64,000 bases of DNA, taken from Streptomyces sporangiiformans. Its GTDB lineage: Bacteria > Actinomycetota > Actinomycetes > Streptomycetales > Streptomycetaceae. Location of the stretch: assembly GCF_005768555.2 (NCBI RefSeq), contig NZ_VCHX02000351.1, positions 1 to 64,000 of the forward strand, in the 5' to 3' direction. Under the pieces are notes generated by a model. It saw only the letters and a list, made by a program, of their open reading frames with translations, did no database searches and was not told the origin of the DNA. Made by a program: the position numbers and the translations under genes. Of this stretch, positions 41,352 through 50,824 are shown in pieces; positions within the stretch are counted from its first letter, which is position 1; each line of letters begins with the position of its first letter.

Positions 41352-42548
41352 ATGTCGGACCGGCTGAGGTCACAGGGCGTGCGGGAGCTGGACGAGCTGG
41401 TCGCGGAGGGTGTCTCGCCATGGCTGGACGGACTCAGCCGCGGCCACTTGGCCTCCGGATGCCTCACCCGTCTCGTCGCGCACACGGGAGTCCGGGGCGC
41501 CACGTCGGACCCGGCCGCCCTGGCCGCGGCGGTCGAGACCGACGACGACTACCGTGAACAGCTCGCCGGCCTGGCCTCCGACGACATCTGCGCCGCCGAC
41601 GCGGTGCGAGCGGTGTCCGCGCACGACGTCCGCTGGGCCTGCGACGAACTCCGGTCGGTGTACCGGGCCACGCGTGGACTGGACGGCATGGTGTCGATGG
41701 ATTTGGACCCGCGCCTCGCGTGCGACGCCGAGTCAGCCGTCGCCGAGGCGGAACGGGCGCTGCGCGCGGTGAACCGGCCGAACGCGATGGTCAAGCTGCC
41801 GGCCACTACCGAGGGGATCGCCGCGATCAGGGAGTGCATCGGTGAGGGCATCCCGGTCCACGTCACCGCGGTCTTCTCCGTGTCACGCTACCGCCAGGCC
41901 CTCGACGCCTATGTGGAAGGCCTCCAGCGCGCCCTGGCCGAAGGCCGACGGCTCTCCGCGCTCTCCTCGGTGGTCTCACTGCCCGTGGGCCTGCTGGACG
42001 CCGACGTCGACGCGCGGCTGGAGGAGCTGGGCACCCCGGACGCCCTCGCCCTGCGCGGCGAGGCCGCCGTGGCACGTGCCCGCCACATCTACCAGATGTA
42101 CGACGACTGGTTCGGCGGCGCCCACTGGCGCGCCCTGGCCGCCGCGGGGGGCCATCCGCAACGGCTGATGTGGACGGCCACCACTGTGACGGACCCGTCG
42201 TCGTCCCCCACCCGATACGTGGAACGGCTCGTCACCTGGGGCACGATCAACACGATGACCCTCCCCACCCTGGAGGCCGCCGCCCGTCGCCTCGCCCTGT
42301 ATGGCGACACGCTCATGGGTCGCCACTGCGCGGCCCGTGAGGTGTGGAGCCGACTGGAGCGCCTGGGCATCAACGGCGACGAGATCGCCGGAAAGCTGGA
42401 AACGGAGAGCATGAAACGGCTGGCCGCTGCGTGGAGCGACCTGTACGCGGCGGTGGACGCGGGGCGGCACACGGCCCATCGGACGCAGTCATCCAGGCGG
42501 CGAGGGTGCACCGGGGACTCCACGGAGAAACCTTTGTCGACTAGCTGA
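41352..42548 (+). CDS. tal: Transaldolase
   Basis: 398 aa, long actinobacterial transaldolase. The Schiff-base Lys148 sits in AMVKLPATTEG, with VTAVFSVSRYRQALDAY and MWTATTVTDPSSSPTRYVERLV further on. It interconverts sugar phosphates and yields erythrose-4-phosphate, a DAHP synthase substrate, so its divergent position next to phzC suits precursor supply. ATG 41352 has AAGGAG 12 nt upstream. The last 25 or so residues (after VDAGR) do not look like the family and run into IS debris, which suggests that the 3' end was altered by an insertion. Confidence 0.92.
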   Translation: MSDRLRSQGVRELDELVAEGVSPWLDGLSRGHLASGCLTRLVAHTGVRGATSDPAALAAAVETDDDYREQLAGLASDDICAADAVRAVSAHDVRWACDELRSVYRATRGLDGMVSMDLDPRLACDAESAVAEAERALRAVNRPNAMVKLPATTEGIAAIRECIGEGIPVHVTAVFSVSRYRQALDAYVEGLQRALAEGRRLSALSSVVSLPVGLLDADVDARLEELGTPDALALRGEAAVARARHIYQMYDDWFGGAHWRALAAAGGHPQRLMWTATTVTDPSSSPTRYVERLVTWGTINTMTLPTLEAAARRLALYGDTLMGRHCAAREVWSRLERLGINGDEIAGKLETESMKRLAAAWSDLYAAVDAGRHTAHRTQSSRRRGCTGDSTEKPLSTS

Positions 42549-42690
42549 AGTGCCCGGCTGCCGTGGCGGGTTTCCTGCTTCTTGGGGTACTGGGGCTGGT
42601 AGTCCCGTGGGGTCGATGATCCGAGGGTGACCAAGCCGGACTGGTTGATGCGGTCGTGGCGGACGCGGGTGTGGGTGTCGGCATCGCGGC
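42549..42690 (-). pseudogene. IS481-type integrase/transposase fragment
   Basis: Minus-strand translation gives THTRVRHDRINQSGLVTL followed directly by STPRDYQPQ and a basic tail. These two segments resemble the C-terminal region of IS481-type integrase-core proteins, where a longer segment normally separates them, so an internal deletion is likely. No start, catalytic DDE part or terminal repeats remain. The fragment abuts the altered 3' end of the transaldolase gene. Confidence 0.5.
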
Positions 42691-42771
42691 TGTGCGTGGG
42701 GAGGGCCTTGGCAGGGTGGTGTAGACGGTGGCCGGGGTGGCGCGGTGAGGGCGGGCAGCCGGGCTGGGCGA

Positions 42772-42870
42772 CGGGGTTGTCGATGTCCCATCGCCAGGCC
42801 GTGCCGTAGGTGTTGCCGGCGGCGAGCGTCCGGCCGTCGGGGCTGAAGGCCACTGCGTCGAAGTTTCCGG
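42772..42870 (-). pseudogene. WD40-repeat fragment
   Basis: The minus strand reads DAVAFSPDGRTLAAGNTYGTAWRWDIDNP, an almost canonical WD40 blade. Only this one blade is present. The flanking sequence in the frame has no repeat or kinase character, so it is a remnant of a large WD40 protein gene. Confidence 0.6.
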
Positions 42871-43010
42871 TGCGGGAGACCCTGTTCGTGATCAGCGACA
42901 CCAACGAGGGGTTCAGGAGGCTCCACCCGTATGCGCCAAGCGCCCCGCGACCACCCAAAGGGGATTCCCGTTCGACGCGCGTCTCTCAAGATCGGGAAGA
43001 CAGCAACTAC

Positions 43011-44172
43011 TCAGCCAGACGCGCGCTCTTGGCACAGGGCGTTTTCCACCAGCGTGTGCGCGAGTTTCTCCTGACCGAGCATGCTGTCCATCTGGTTGAA
43101 CTGGGTGGACATGGCGACCACCACGCTGTGCCGGCCGTCATCCGTGACGCCGTTTCGTGTCCGGTAGCCGAGTTGGTCTCCGCCGTGGGTCCAATAGATG
43201 CCGCCGCAGGACAGCGGGCGGGAGAAGAGGCCGAGTCCGTAGCGGGCGCCCGGCAAGATCTCGTTGGTCTCCTCGTTCACCGGGACCGTGCGCTGCATCT
43301 GCTTCAGCAGCTCCGGGCGCAACAGCTTGCCACCGAGCAGGGCGCGGAAGAAGCGGTCGAGGTCGGCGGTGGTGGAGATGAGACCGCCCGACGCGTCCGC
43401 GTCGATCAGTTCGGTGACGTCCACCAGGGGGCCGTCGGACTCGAAGGGCTGGTAGCCACGCAGGTGCGGGTGGGGCAAGGAGGGAGAAGTGCCGGGCCAA
43501 ACGGTGTGGTTGAGGTGGAGCGGGCGCATGATCCGGTCGTTGACCTCCTCGCACCACGGTCGGCCGGTGACCTTCTGGATGACCAACCCCAGGACTGCGT
43601 AACCGGTGTTGGAGTAGCTCCGTCCCTGGCCCGGCTCGAACACCGGCTTGTGCTGCATGGCCAGGGCCACGATCTCCTCGGGGGTGTGGATGTCGTAGCG
43701 GTGCGAGTAGTACTCCTCAAGGGAGTCAAACCCCGGGTAGCTCTCGTCGGAGATGCCGGATGGTGATCTTGCCGCCGCGGTTGCCGTTACCCTGCACCAC
43801 GCCGGGGAGCCAGCGTTCCACGGTGTCGTCCAGCCTGAGTTTGCCCTCCCCGACCAGTTGCAGGACGACCGTGGCGACGAACATCTTGTTGTTGCTGCCG
43901 ATCCGGAAGTAGGCCGAGGGCGGGACCGGGCGGTTGGTCTCGATGTCGGACACACCGCTGGACGCGACCACGTTCCTGCCTCCAAGGCCGGTCTTCCACG
44001 CCTGGACACCCGAGACCCCGAACGCCGCGATCGCCTCGGCGTCGCGTTGCAGCGAGCTCTTGCCGTACCCCTGTTCCTGCCCCGATGGCGTCGCCCCGGC
44101 CGGAACCGCGGCCAGGCTTGCCGCCGCAGCCAACACCACGGCACCTGTCGCGAACTCGGACCTCAGACGCAT
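43011..44172 (-). pseudogene. Frameshifted secreted serine hydrolase (beta-lactamase/DD-peptidase family)
   Basis: The N-terminal frame (44172 to about 43755) starts with a signal peptide (MRLRSEFATGAVVLAAAASLAAVPAGA) and the S-x-x-K region YFRIGSNNKMFVATVV. The C-terminal frame (about 43760 to 43011) continues from SDESYPGFDSLEEYYSHRYDI through YSNTGYAVLGLVI and ends at WTHGGDQLGYRTRNG. Both parts match one serine hydrolase, but they are in different frames. Between ITIRHL and ISDESY the usual LLNHTSG segment is missing, consistent with a small deletion. A programmed frameshift is unlikely because conserved residues are lost. Confidence 0.85.
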
Positions 44173-44404
44173 GCTGTGAAGTCTCAACGGCACTGAAAGC
44201 GGCGGCCATCCGGCTGTCTACCGGACCTGGGGTGGGGCTGGCCCGACTCACCGGCCTGCCAGAGGAACGGAACCGACTTCACCACCCTCGACCAGTGGCT
44301 CCGGCTCCACCAGGGCTGACTACCTCACAACAAGATTCAGGTGCTTCCCAGAAGCGAGTTCGTTGCGGTTCGCCTCGACGAGCGGAAGGCGGTGCGTGAG
44401 GCGA

Positions 44405-44650
44405 CGCATCACGCAGGGCACCGGCACCATCGAGGAGACCGCCTTCTTCCTCGACCTGTACCACGGCCACGACCAGCCGATGACCGTCGCCGACGCCATG
44501 CGCACCTCCACCATGCCCTGCCCTGACGGCCCCGCCAACCTGTACGCGGCCGTCATCGCCGCCGCAGACCCGTGCCTGAGCGGAGCCGGAGCGCAGGTCG
44601 TCCCGAACAACGAGATTCGCGTGGCACGGCAGGTCCGCGAGGCTTTTCAT
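44405..44650 (+). pseudogene. L-asparaginase fragment
   Basis: The plus strand reads RRITQGTGTIEETAFFLDLYHGHDQP, then DAMRTSTMPCPDGPANLYAAVIAAADP and NNEIRVARQVREAF. This is the central part of a type II L-asparaginase, including the HGTDTMEET-like block (here QGTGTIEET). The N-terminal catalytic Thr segment and the C-terminus are absent. The sequence runs out before the FGE gene, so it is a decayed fragment. Confidence 0.7.
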
Positions 44651-44815
44651 GGCCTCTCGGCGTCGACCACGTCCCCCAGCGCCTCGTGGAGACAAGGCGG
44701 GCGCGCGCCCCGGCAGCCGGTCGGGGCAGGCATGGCGGGCCGTACCCTCGAACCCACGCCACGGACGAATGTGCGGTCAGTCGGGTGAGGAACAGCCGCC
44801 GAGGTCGGAGGAGCG

Positions 44816-45796
44816 ATGTCAGGCGCATGTTGCGCCCCCACGTCAGGGGGCGACCAGGAGATCCCCGAGCCATCTGCCGTGCGGCTCCAAGGCTCGGGGC
44901 GGGACCCCGCGCAGGGGCTGCGCGCCATGCTGCGCATCCCCGGAGGAACGTTCTTGATGGGAGGCGACGACGCCGACGCGTTTCCCGATGACGGCGAAGG
45001 CCCGGTCCGGGCGGTGCGGCTGTCGCCGTTCCTCATCGACGCGACCACCGTCACCAACAGGCAGTTTGCGACGTTCGTGCGCAGCAGCGGTTACCGGACC
45101 GATGCCGAGCGCTACGGCTGGTCCTTCGTGTTCTACGCACTCGTCCATCCTGACGCCCGGCATCTGGTGCGCGAGGGCACCGTGGCGCAGGCGCCCTGGT
45201 GGCTCGCGGTTGACGGGGCGTGCTGGCGGGCCCCGTACGGACCGGGGTCGTCATGGACCGATCTGTCGAACCACCCTGTCGTCCACGTGTCCTGGCGCGA
45301 CGCGTCCGCCTACGCGGCATGGGCGGGCAAGCGATTGCCCACGGAGGCGGAGTGGGAGATGGCGGCGCGTGGCGGTCTGGAACGCTCCCGCTTCCCCTGG
45401 GGGGACGAGCTCCTGCCCCGGGGGCAGCACCGCTGCAACATCTGGCAGGGGAAGTTCCCGCAGGACAACACGGGTGAGGACGGGTTTCTGGGAACCGCGC
45501 CGGTCAAGACCTACCGGCCCAACAACTTCGGCCTGTACAACACATCGGGCAATGTGTGGGAATGGTGCTCCGACTGGTGGAGCACCACATGGCACGCGGC
45601 CGACCGCCCGGAGACCCGCGAGGACCCGGCCGGACCTCCCACGGGGGAGGCGAAGGTGATCCGCGGCGGCTCCTACCTGTGCCATGCGTCGTACTGCAAC
45701 CGCTACCGCGTCGCCGCGCGCACGTCCAACACACCCGACAGCAGCACCGGGCACATGGGGTTCCGCTGCGCGGCGGACCTGCCCGGGACCCGCTGA
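44816..45796 (+). CDS. Formylglycine-generating enzyme
   Basis: 326 aa, FGE-sulfatase domain over about residues 35-320. IPGGTFLMGGDD opens it. The two copper-binding/catalytic cysteines are Cys289 and Cys294 in SYLCHASYCNRYRVAAR, and it ends HMGFRCA, very like the known Streptomyces coelicolor enzyme. It oxidises the Cys of a CxPxR motif in sulfatases to formylglycine. The next gene on the same strand is such a sulfatase. ATG 44816 is preceded by GGAGG. Predicted cytoplasmic. Confidence 0.95.
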   Translation: MSGACCAPTSGGDQEIPEPSAVRLQGSGRDPAQGLRAMLRIPGGTFLMGGDDADAFPDDGEGPVRAVRLSPFLIDATTVTNRQFATFVRSSGYRTDAERYGWSFVFYALVHPDARHLVREGTVAQAPWWLAVDGACWRAPYGPGSSWTDLSNHPVVHVSWRDASAYAAWAGKRLPTEAEWEMAARGGLERSRFPWGDELLPRGQHRCNIWQGKFPQDNTGEDGFLGTAPVKTYRPNNFGLYNTSGNVWEWCSDWWSTTWHAADRPETREDPAGPPTGEAKVIRGGSYLCHASYCNRYRVAARTSNTPDSSTGHMGFRCAADLPGTR

Positions 45797-45992
45797 CGGA
45801 CCGCTCGGGCGACCGCCTCCGCCCTCGCCTCAGGGGGCGTGGCTGTGGCGGATCGCGGGGGACGGCCCCGCGGTGAGCGTCGCGGCGTCGAGGGCCGGTC
45901 GGCAGGGAAACCGCCGCCTGACGACGGACGTACGGGCATGGGCAGCCGTGGTTGACACGCGAGTGACGGCCGGTCAAACTCAAACTCGGGCT

Positions 45993-46007
45993 ACTGGTAA
46001 GACCAGT
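45993..46007. promoter_or_regulatory. Palindromic GntR/FadR-type operator candidate
   Basis: ACTGGTAAGACCAGT is an exact palindrome (6-bp arms, 3-bp centre) and fits the TNGT-N3-ACNA pattern of FadR-subfamily GntR regulators. It lies 165 bp before the sulfatase ATG. A related palindrome occurs at 57263-57288 beside the GntR gene's operon, so the GntR protein encoded at 58818 may act here. No coding gene is seen in the rest of 45797-46172. Confidence 0.5.
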
Positions 46008-46172
46008 TAACTGGGAGCCCTCCTCGGAACCTCCAGGGGTCTGCCGACCGCGTCAACTATTCGGGTTCCGCCCGCCCGACCGCCGCGCCGCCCAGCAGAC
46101 GTGATGAATGCGGACCCCGCTGCCTGTCGGCGCAGCGCACGTTCGAATGTCCATGCAAAAGGAGCGTCCTGG

Positions 46173-48440
46173 ATGACCAACGCCTCTCCGCATACGCCGT
46201 CCGCGAGCGGTACCTTCCAAGGCAAGATCGGCACGACCTACGAGGAATCGACTCCGTGGTGGCCCGATCAGCAGGCGCTTCCCGAGGACACGCCCAATGT
46301 CGTGGTCATCGTGCTCGACGACGTCGGCTTCTCCGACCTCGGCTGCTTCGGCTCGGACATCGACACCCCGGCCATGGACGCCCTCGCCGCCGACGGCCTT
46401 CGCTACGCGAACTTCCATACCACCACGCTGTGTTCGCCGACCCGTGCCTGCCTGCTGACCGGCCGGAACCACCACTCCGTCGGCATGCGCATGCTGTCCA
46501 ACTTCGACACCGGCTTCCCGAGCGGTCGCGGACGGATCACCAAGGCCGCCGCGACACTGCCTGAGGTGCTGCGTGACAGCGGCTTCAACACCATGGCCGT
46601 GGGCAAGTGGCACCTGGCGCCGATGGAGCAGACCACCGCGTCCGGGCCGTACACCCAGTGGCCGCTGGGCCGCGGGTTCGAGCGCTACTACGGATTCCTG
46701 GAAGCCGAGACGGACAGCTTCTATCCGGAACTGTTCTACGACAACCATGCCGTGGATCCGCCGAAGAGCCCGGAAGAGGGCTATCACCTCAGTGAGGACC
46801 TGGTCGACCGGGCGACCGAATTCGTCAGGGACCAGACGTCGGTCACCCCGGAAAAGCCCTTCTTCCTGTATCTGGCGTTCGGTGCGGCGCACGCCCCGCA
46901 CCAGGCTCCCCAGGAATACCTGGAGAAGTACCGTGGCCGGTTCGACCATGGCTGGGACGCCGAGCGCGCCGCCCGGCACGCCCGCCAGATCGAACGGGGC
47001 ATCCTGCCGCCCGACACCGAACTGGCGCCGCGCAACCCCGGGGTCGTTCCCTTCGACGAGCTGTCGGACGACGAGAAGAAGCTGTCCGTACGCCTCCAGG
47101 AGGCCTACGCGGCGATGGTCGACCACACCGACCACCACATCGGCCGGCTCATGGAATTCCTGGAGCGGATAGGCCAGATGGAGAACACCATCACCATCCT
47201 GCTCTCGGACAACGGGGCCAGCCAGGAAGGCGGGCAGAAGGGTTCGCTCAACCCCACCGCATTCCAGAACGGCGTCCCAGAGGACTTCGAGGAGATGGTC
47301 GCGCGGATCGATGAGATCGGCACCACACGCGCTCATGCCAACTACCCCTGGGGCTGGGCTCAGGCGGGCAACACACCGTTCAAGCGCTACAAGCAGAACA
47401 CCCACGAAGGCGGCGTCCGCTGCCCGCTCATCGTGAACTGGCCCCGGGGGCTGCCGCGCACCGGCGAGGTCAGGCAGCAGTTCCACCATGTCACCGACAT
47501 CGTCCCGACCCTTTTCGAACTGCTTTCCCTGCAGGCTCCCTCGGTCTACAACGGCATCCCGCAACTGCCGATCCACGGTGTCAGCATGGGCTACACCTTC
47601 GCTTCGCCGACCGCGCCGACGCGCAAGGAAGCCCAGTACTTCGAGATGTTCGGCCACCGCGCGATCTGGCACGACGGCTGGAAGGCCGTCACCTACCACC
47701 AACGCGGAACGTCCTTCGACGCGGACCAATGGGAGCTCTACCATCACGACACCGACTTCTCGGAATGCAACGACCTGGCGCAGGCGCAGCCCGAGCAACT
47801 GCAGAAGATGGTCGCTCGCTTCTGGGTGGAGGCAGGCAAATACGATGTGCTGCCGCTGGACGACCAGGGATTCGCCTACCGGGCGAAGATTCCGCGTCCC
47901 GGCTCTCCGCGCAGGCGCACCACCTTCACCTACTACCCCGGCATGGCCCATCTGCCCGGCGCCGCGGTGCCACCGGTGATGAACCGCGGCCACCGCATCA
48001 CCGCGTTCGTCGACCGGGCCGCCGCGTCGGACGAGGGTGTGCTGGTGTCCGTGGGCAACATCAGCAGCGGATACGTCCTGTACGTCAAGGACAACCGGCT
48101 GGTCTACGAGTACAACTTCCTCGGCACCCGGTACACGGTGACCTCGGCAGAAGAACTCCCGGTCGGCCCGGCGGAGTTGGCCCTCGAATTCGTCAAGACC
48201 GGTGACATGCGGGGCGTCGGAAACCTGTACGTGTCAGGAAAGCCGGTCGGCAACGGGGACATTCCGCGGGTCCTCCCGCACTTCCTGGGATGGCAGGGCC
48301 TCGACATCGGCCGGGACACCCTGTCGCCCTCCTCACCCAGCTATGACGGCGAATTCGCGTTCACCGGAAAGTTCGAGAAGGTCGTCTTCACGGTCGCGCC
48401 GGACGAAGAAGGCGAGGAACCCTTCGAGCGAATCGACTGA
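46173..48440 (+). CDS. Cys-type sulfatase (arylsulfatase family)
   Basis: 755 aa type I sulfatase. VVIVLDDVGFSDLGCFGSDIDTPAMD supplies metal ligands. CSPTR with Cys87 is the formylglycine site. GKWHLAP and LLSDNGASQEGG follow as further active-site blocks. The C-terminal part (about 600-755) is a beta-sandwich-like extension. It hydrolyses a sulfate ester of unknown substrate. There is no signal peptide, so the enzyme is probably cytoplasmic. ATG 46173 has AAAAGGAG 8 nt upstream. The FGE gene just upstream supplies its activation. Confidence 0.93.
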   Translation: MTNASPHTPSASGTFQGKIGTTYEESTPWWPDQQALPEDTPNVVVIVLDDVGFSDLGCFGSDIDTPAMDALAADGLRYANFHTTTLCSPTRACLLTGRNHHSVGMRMLSNFDTGFPSGRGRITKAAATLPEVLRDSGFNTMAVGKWHLAPMEQTTASGPYTQWPLGRGFERYYGFLEAETDSFYPELFYDNHAVDPPKSPEEGYHLSEDLVDRATEFVRDQTSVTPEKPFFLYLAFGAAHAPHQAPQEYLEKYRGRFDHGWDAERAARHARQIERGILPPDTELAPRNPGVVPFDELSDDEKKLSVRLQEAYAAMVDHTDHHIGRLMEFLERIGQMENTITILLSDNGASQEGGQKGSLNPTAFQNGVPEDFEEMVARIDEIGTTRAHANYPWGWAQAGNTPFKRYKQNTHEGGVRCPLIVNWPRGLPRTGEVRQQFHHVTDIVPTLFELLSLQAPSVYNGIPQLPIHGVSMGYTFASPTAPTRKEAQYFEMFGHRAIWHDGWKAVTYHQRGTSFDADQWELYHHDTDFSECNDLAQAQPEQLQKMVARFWVEAGKYDVLPLDDQGFAYRAKIPRPGSPRRRTTFTYYPGMAHLPGAAVPPVMNRGHRITAFVDRAAASDEGVLVSVGNISSGYVLYVKDNRLVYEYNFLGTRYTVTSAEELPVGPAELALEFVKTGDMRGVGNLYVSGKPVGNGDIPRVLPHFLGWQGLDIGRDTLSPSSPSYDGEFAFTGKFEKVVFTVAPDEEGEEPFERID

Positions 48441-48448
48441 CTTGCTCC

Positions 48449-48490
48449 CGCTCACCTCCTCCAGCAACGAGCGGCTGGATGAGGTGAGCG
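48449..48490. terminator. Bidirectional terminator between sulfatase and SDR genes
   Basis: CGCTCACCTC (48449-48458) pairs with GAGGTGAGCG (48481-48490), and an inner CCAGC/GCTGG stem extends the hairpin. It starts 8 bp after the sulfatase stop and lies 38 bp from the end of the convergent SDR gene. Confidence 0.8.
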
Positions 48491-48527
48491 GCCACCAACC
48501 GCTTCCTTCCGGATGCCCGACGTCCCG

Positions 48528-49325
48528 TCAGTTGGGCGGCGTATAGCGTCCGTCGATCGCTGTCCAGCCTCCGTCCACGAAGAGCTGGCTGCCCGTCACG
48601 AAGGATGAGGCGTCCGATGCGAGGTAGACGACGGCGCCGGCCAGCTCGTCGGCTCGGGACCAGCGGCCCAGGGCGCTCTTGGTCGCATAGGCCTCCGACC
48701 AATCCGGCACAGCCCTGATCTGCGCGGTCAGCGGTGTGTCCACGATGCCCGGGGCGATGGTGTTCACCCGCACGCCCGACGGGCCGAGCTCGGCCGCCGC
48801 GGTCCGCAGCAACTGGACGAGGCCGGCCTTCGTGGCCGCGTACACCCCCTGTCCCGGCTCGACGGCCACCGCGCGAATCGAGCTGAAGCCTATGATGCTT
48901 CCCCTGCCACGTTCGGCCATGCCACGGCCGAACGCCCGTACCAGGTCGAAGGATGCGCGCAGATTGAGTGCCACGACCCGCTCGAATTCCTCCGTCGTGT
49001 AGTCGAGCAGGGACTTGCGCACGTTCGTCGCGGCGGTGAAGACGAGCACGTCGACGGGTCCGAGCTCCTCGGCTGCGCGCATGACCGCCTCGGCGTCGAG
49101 CACGTCGAGGGCGTACGCCGAAAGGCCCGGCCCCATCGACGCCGACGCCGTGGCCGCCGTCAGGTCAAGGTCGGCGCACACCACCGTGGCGCCGTGCGCG
49201 GAGAGGGCCAGGGCGCTCTCGCGGCCGATTCCGCTGCCGGCGCCCACCACGACAGCCCTGCGGCCGTCGAGCCTGAACATGCGGGAGTACGCGTCCACCG
49301 CATCGGTGCGGTCCTTTGCTTGCAT
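48528..49325 (-). CDS. SDR-family oxidoreductase
   Basis: 265 aa short-chain dehydrogenase. VVVGAGSGIGRESALAL binds NAD(P). NAG is replaced by TAAT, and GQGVYAATKAGL holds the catalytic Tyr-Lys. SIIGFSSIRA supplies the Ser. The C-terminal YLASDASSFVTGSQLFVDGGW is typical. It is the last gene of the minus-strand transporter operon; a GTG at 49334 overlapping the ALDH stop is an alternative start. It probably oxidises an alcohol intermediate of the imported substrate. Confidence 0.88.
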   Translation of the reverse strand: MQAKDRTDAVDAYSRMFRLDGRRAVVVGAGSGIGRESALALSAHGATVVCADLDLTAATASASMGPGLSAYALDVLDAEAVMRAAEELGPVDVLVFTAATNVRKSLLDYTTEEFERVVALNLRASFDLVRAFGRGMAERGRGSIIGFSSIRAVAVEPGQGVYAATKAGLVQLLRTAAAELGPSGVRVNTIAPGIVDTPLTAQIRAVPDWSEAYATKSALGRWSRADELAGAVVYLASDASSFVTGSQLFVDGGWTAIDGRYTPPN

Positions 49326-49330
49326 GGTCC

Positions 49331-50824
49331 TCACGGCTTCGTTGTCGTCGGACGGATCACTGCCATACGGGTTACGGTGAGCTCTTCGATGGCGAACCTC
49401 GGGCCCTCCCGTCCGGCCCCGGAGTCCTTCACGCCGCCGTACGGCATGACGTCGGAACGGAACCCGGGAACCTCGTTGATGACCACTCCGCCCACCTCCA
49501 GGCGGTCGAGAGCGGCGAACGCGGTGTCAAGGGCGCTGGTGTAGATGCTCGCGTGCAGTCCGTAGCGCGAGTCGTTGACCACGTCGAAGGCCGTCTCCAG
49601 ATCGGGGACGGACCGTACCGCGACGACGGGGCCGAAGACTTCCTCGTCCCAGACGGCGAGGGCGCGGTCCACGTCGAGCAGCACGGTGGGCTCGATCACC
49701 CCGTCGGTGACCCGGCCTCCGGCGGCCGGCACCGCCCCCGCTTCCACCGCCTCCTCCAGCCACGCGCACACCCGCTCGGTCGACCGCTGGTCGATGAGTG
49801 CCGAGACTGTCGTCGCCGGATCGCGGGGATCGCCCACGACCACCTGGGCCACTCGCTCCGTCAAGCGGGCCACGAACTCCTTCCGCACGGCTTCCACCAC
49901 GATGACCCGCTGCACGCTGATACACGCCTGGCCCGACGCGTAGTACCCGCCGCGTACCACCGCATCGGCGGCGGCGTCGAGGTCGGCGTCGGCGGCCACC
50001 ACCAAGGCGGCGTTGGAGCCGAGTTCGAGCAGCACCTTGGTGGGTGCCGCGTCCCGGGCGATCTGGTGGCCCACGGCGGCCGAACCGGTGAAGGACACCG
50101 CCCCGATCCGGCGGTCGGTGGTCAGCGCGACGCCCACCTCGGGGCCCCCGGTCACCAACTGCACCGCGGCTTGCGGCGCGCCGCCGTCACGAAGGGCCTC
50201 GCGGAGGAGGTGCACCAGCCACAGGGTGGCCAGCGGCGTCTGCGGGGCGGGTTTGGCGATGACCGGGCAGCCGGCGGCCAGCGACGGCGCGATCTTGTGC
50301 GCGGCGAGCAGCAGCGGGTAGTTGAAGCCCGAGATGCCCACCACCACGCCGATCGGTTTGCGGGTCCAGAAGCCGAGCAGCCCCTCACCCGACGGCAGCA
50401 GGTCCAGCGGCACCGTCTCCCCGTGCAGCCGGGCCACTTCCTCGGCCGCCGTCAGCAGTGTCAGCAGGGTGCGATCCACCTCGACACGGCAGTCGACCAG
50501 CGGCTTGCCGGTCTCCAGGACCAGGAGCCGCTCGAAGTCCGCGCGTCGGGAGGCGACCGCCTCGTGCGTCGCGAGCAGCGCCGCCCTGCGTGTGTGCGAG
50601 GGGAGTCTGCCGACCCGATCGCGGACAGCGACGGCCGCGTCCACCGCGTGGCGTGCGAGGCCGGTGTCCCCGACCGGCGCTCGCGCGACGAGCGTCCCGT
50701 CGTAGGGAAAGCGGACGTCCTCGGCGGCGGGTGCCTCCACCCAGTCGTCGCCGATGGGAAGCCCCTCGGGAAACTCCCTCCCCACGGGGCTGTCGCCGCT
50801 GGCGGGTTTGACATGGGTGGTCAA
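49331..50824 (-). CDS. NAD(P)+-dependent aldehyde dehydrogenase
   Basis: 497 aa ALDH. The catalytic Cys lies in GQACISVQR, the general-base Glu in VLLELGSNAAL, and the cofactor loop is FTGSAAVGHQI. The start is inferred as TTG 50824, overlapping the preceding ABC gene stop (TTGA), with GGGAG 7 nt upstream. No ATG or GTG fits the start of homology. It oxidises an aldehyde to the acid in the same pathway as the SDR downstream. Confidence 0.9.
   Translation of the reverse strand: MTTHVKPASGDSPVGREFPEGLPIGDDWVEAPAAEDVRFPYDGTLVARAPVGDTGLARHAVDAAVAVRDRVGRLPSHTRRAALLATHEAVASRRADFERLLVLETGKPLVDCRVEVDRTLLTLLTAAEEVARLHGETVPLDLLPSGEGLLGFWTRKPIGVVVGISGFNYPLLLAAHKIAPSLAAGCPVIAKPAPQTPLATLWLVHLLREALRDGGAPQAAVQLVTGGPEVGVALTTDRRIGAVSFTGSAAVGHQIARDAAPTKVLLELGSNAALVVAADADLDAAADAVVRGGYYASGQACISVQRVIVVEAVRKEFVARLTERVAQVVVGDPRDPATTVSALIDQRSTERVCAWLEEAVEAGAVPAAGGRVTDGVIEPTVLLDVDRALAVWDEEVFGPVVAVRSVPDLETAFDVVNDSRYGLHASIYTSALDTAFAALDRLEVGGVVINEVPGFRSDVMPYGGVKDSGAGREGPRFAIEELTVTRMAVIRPTTTKP

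Noticed and set aside
43011..44172. Programmed ribosomal frameshift in the serine hydrolase
   Set aside because: No slippery heptamer is apparent and a conserved segment is missing at the junction, which fits a deletion better.
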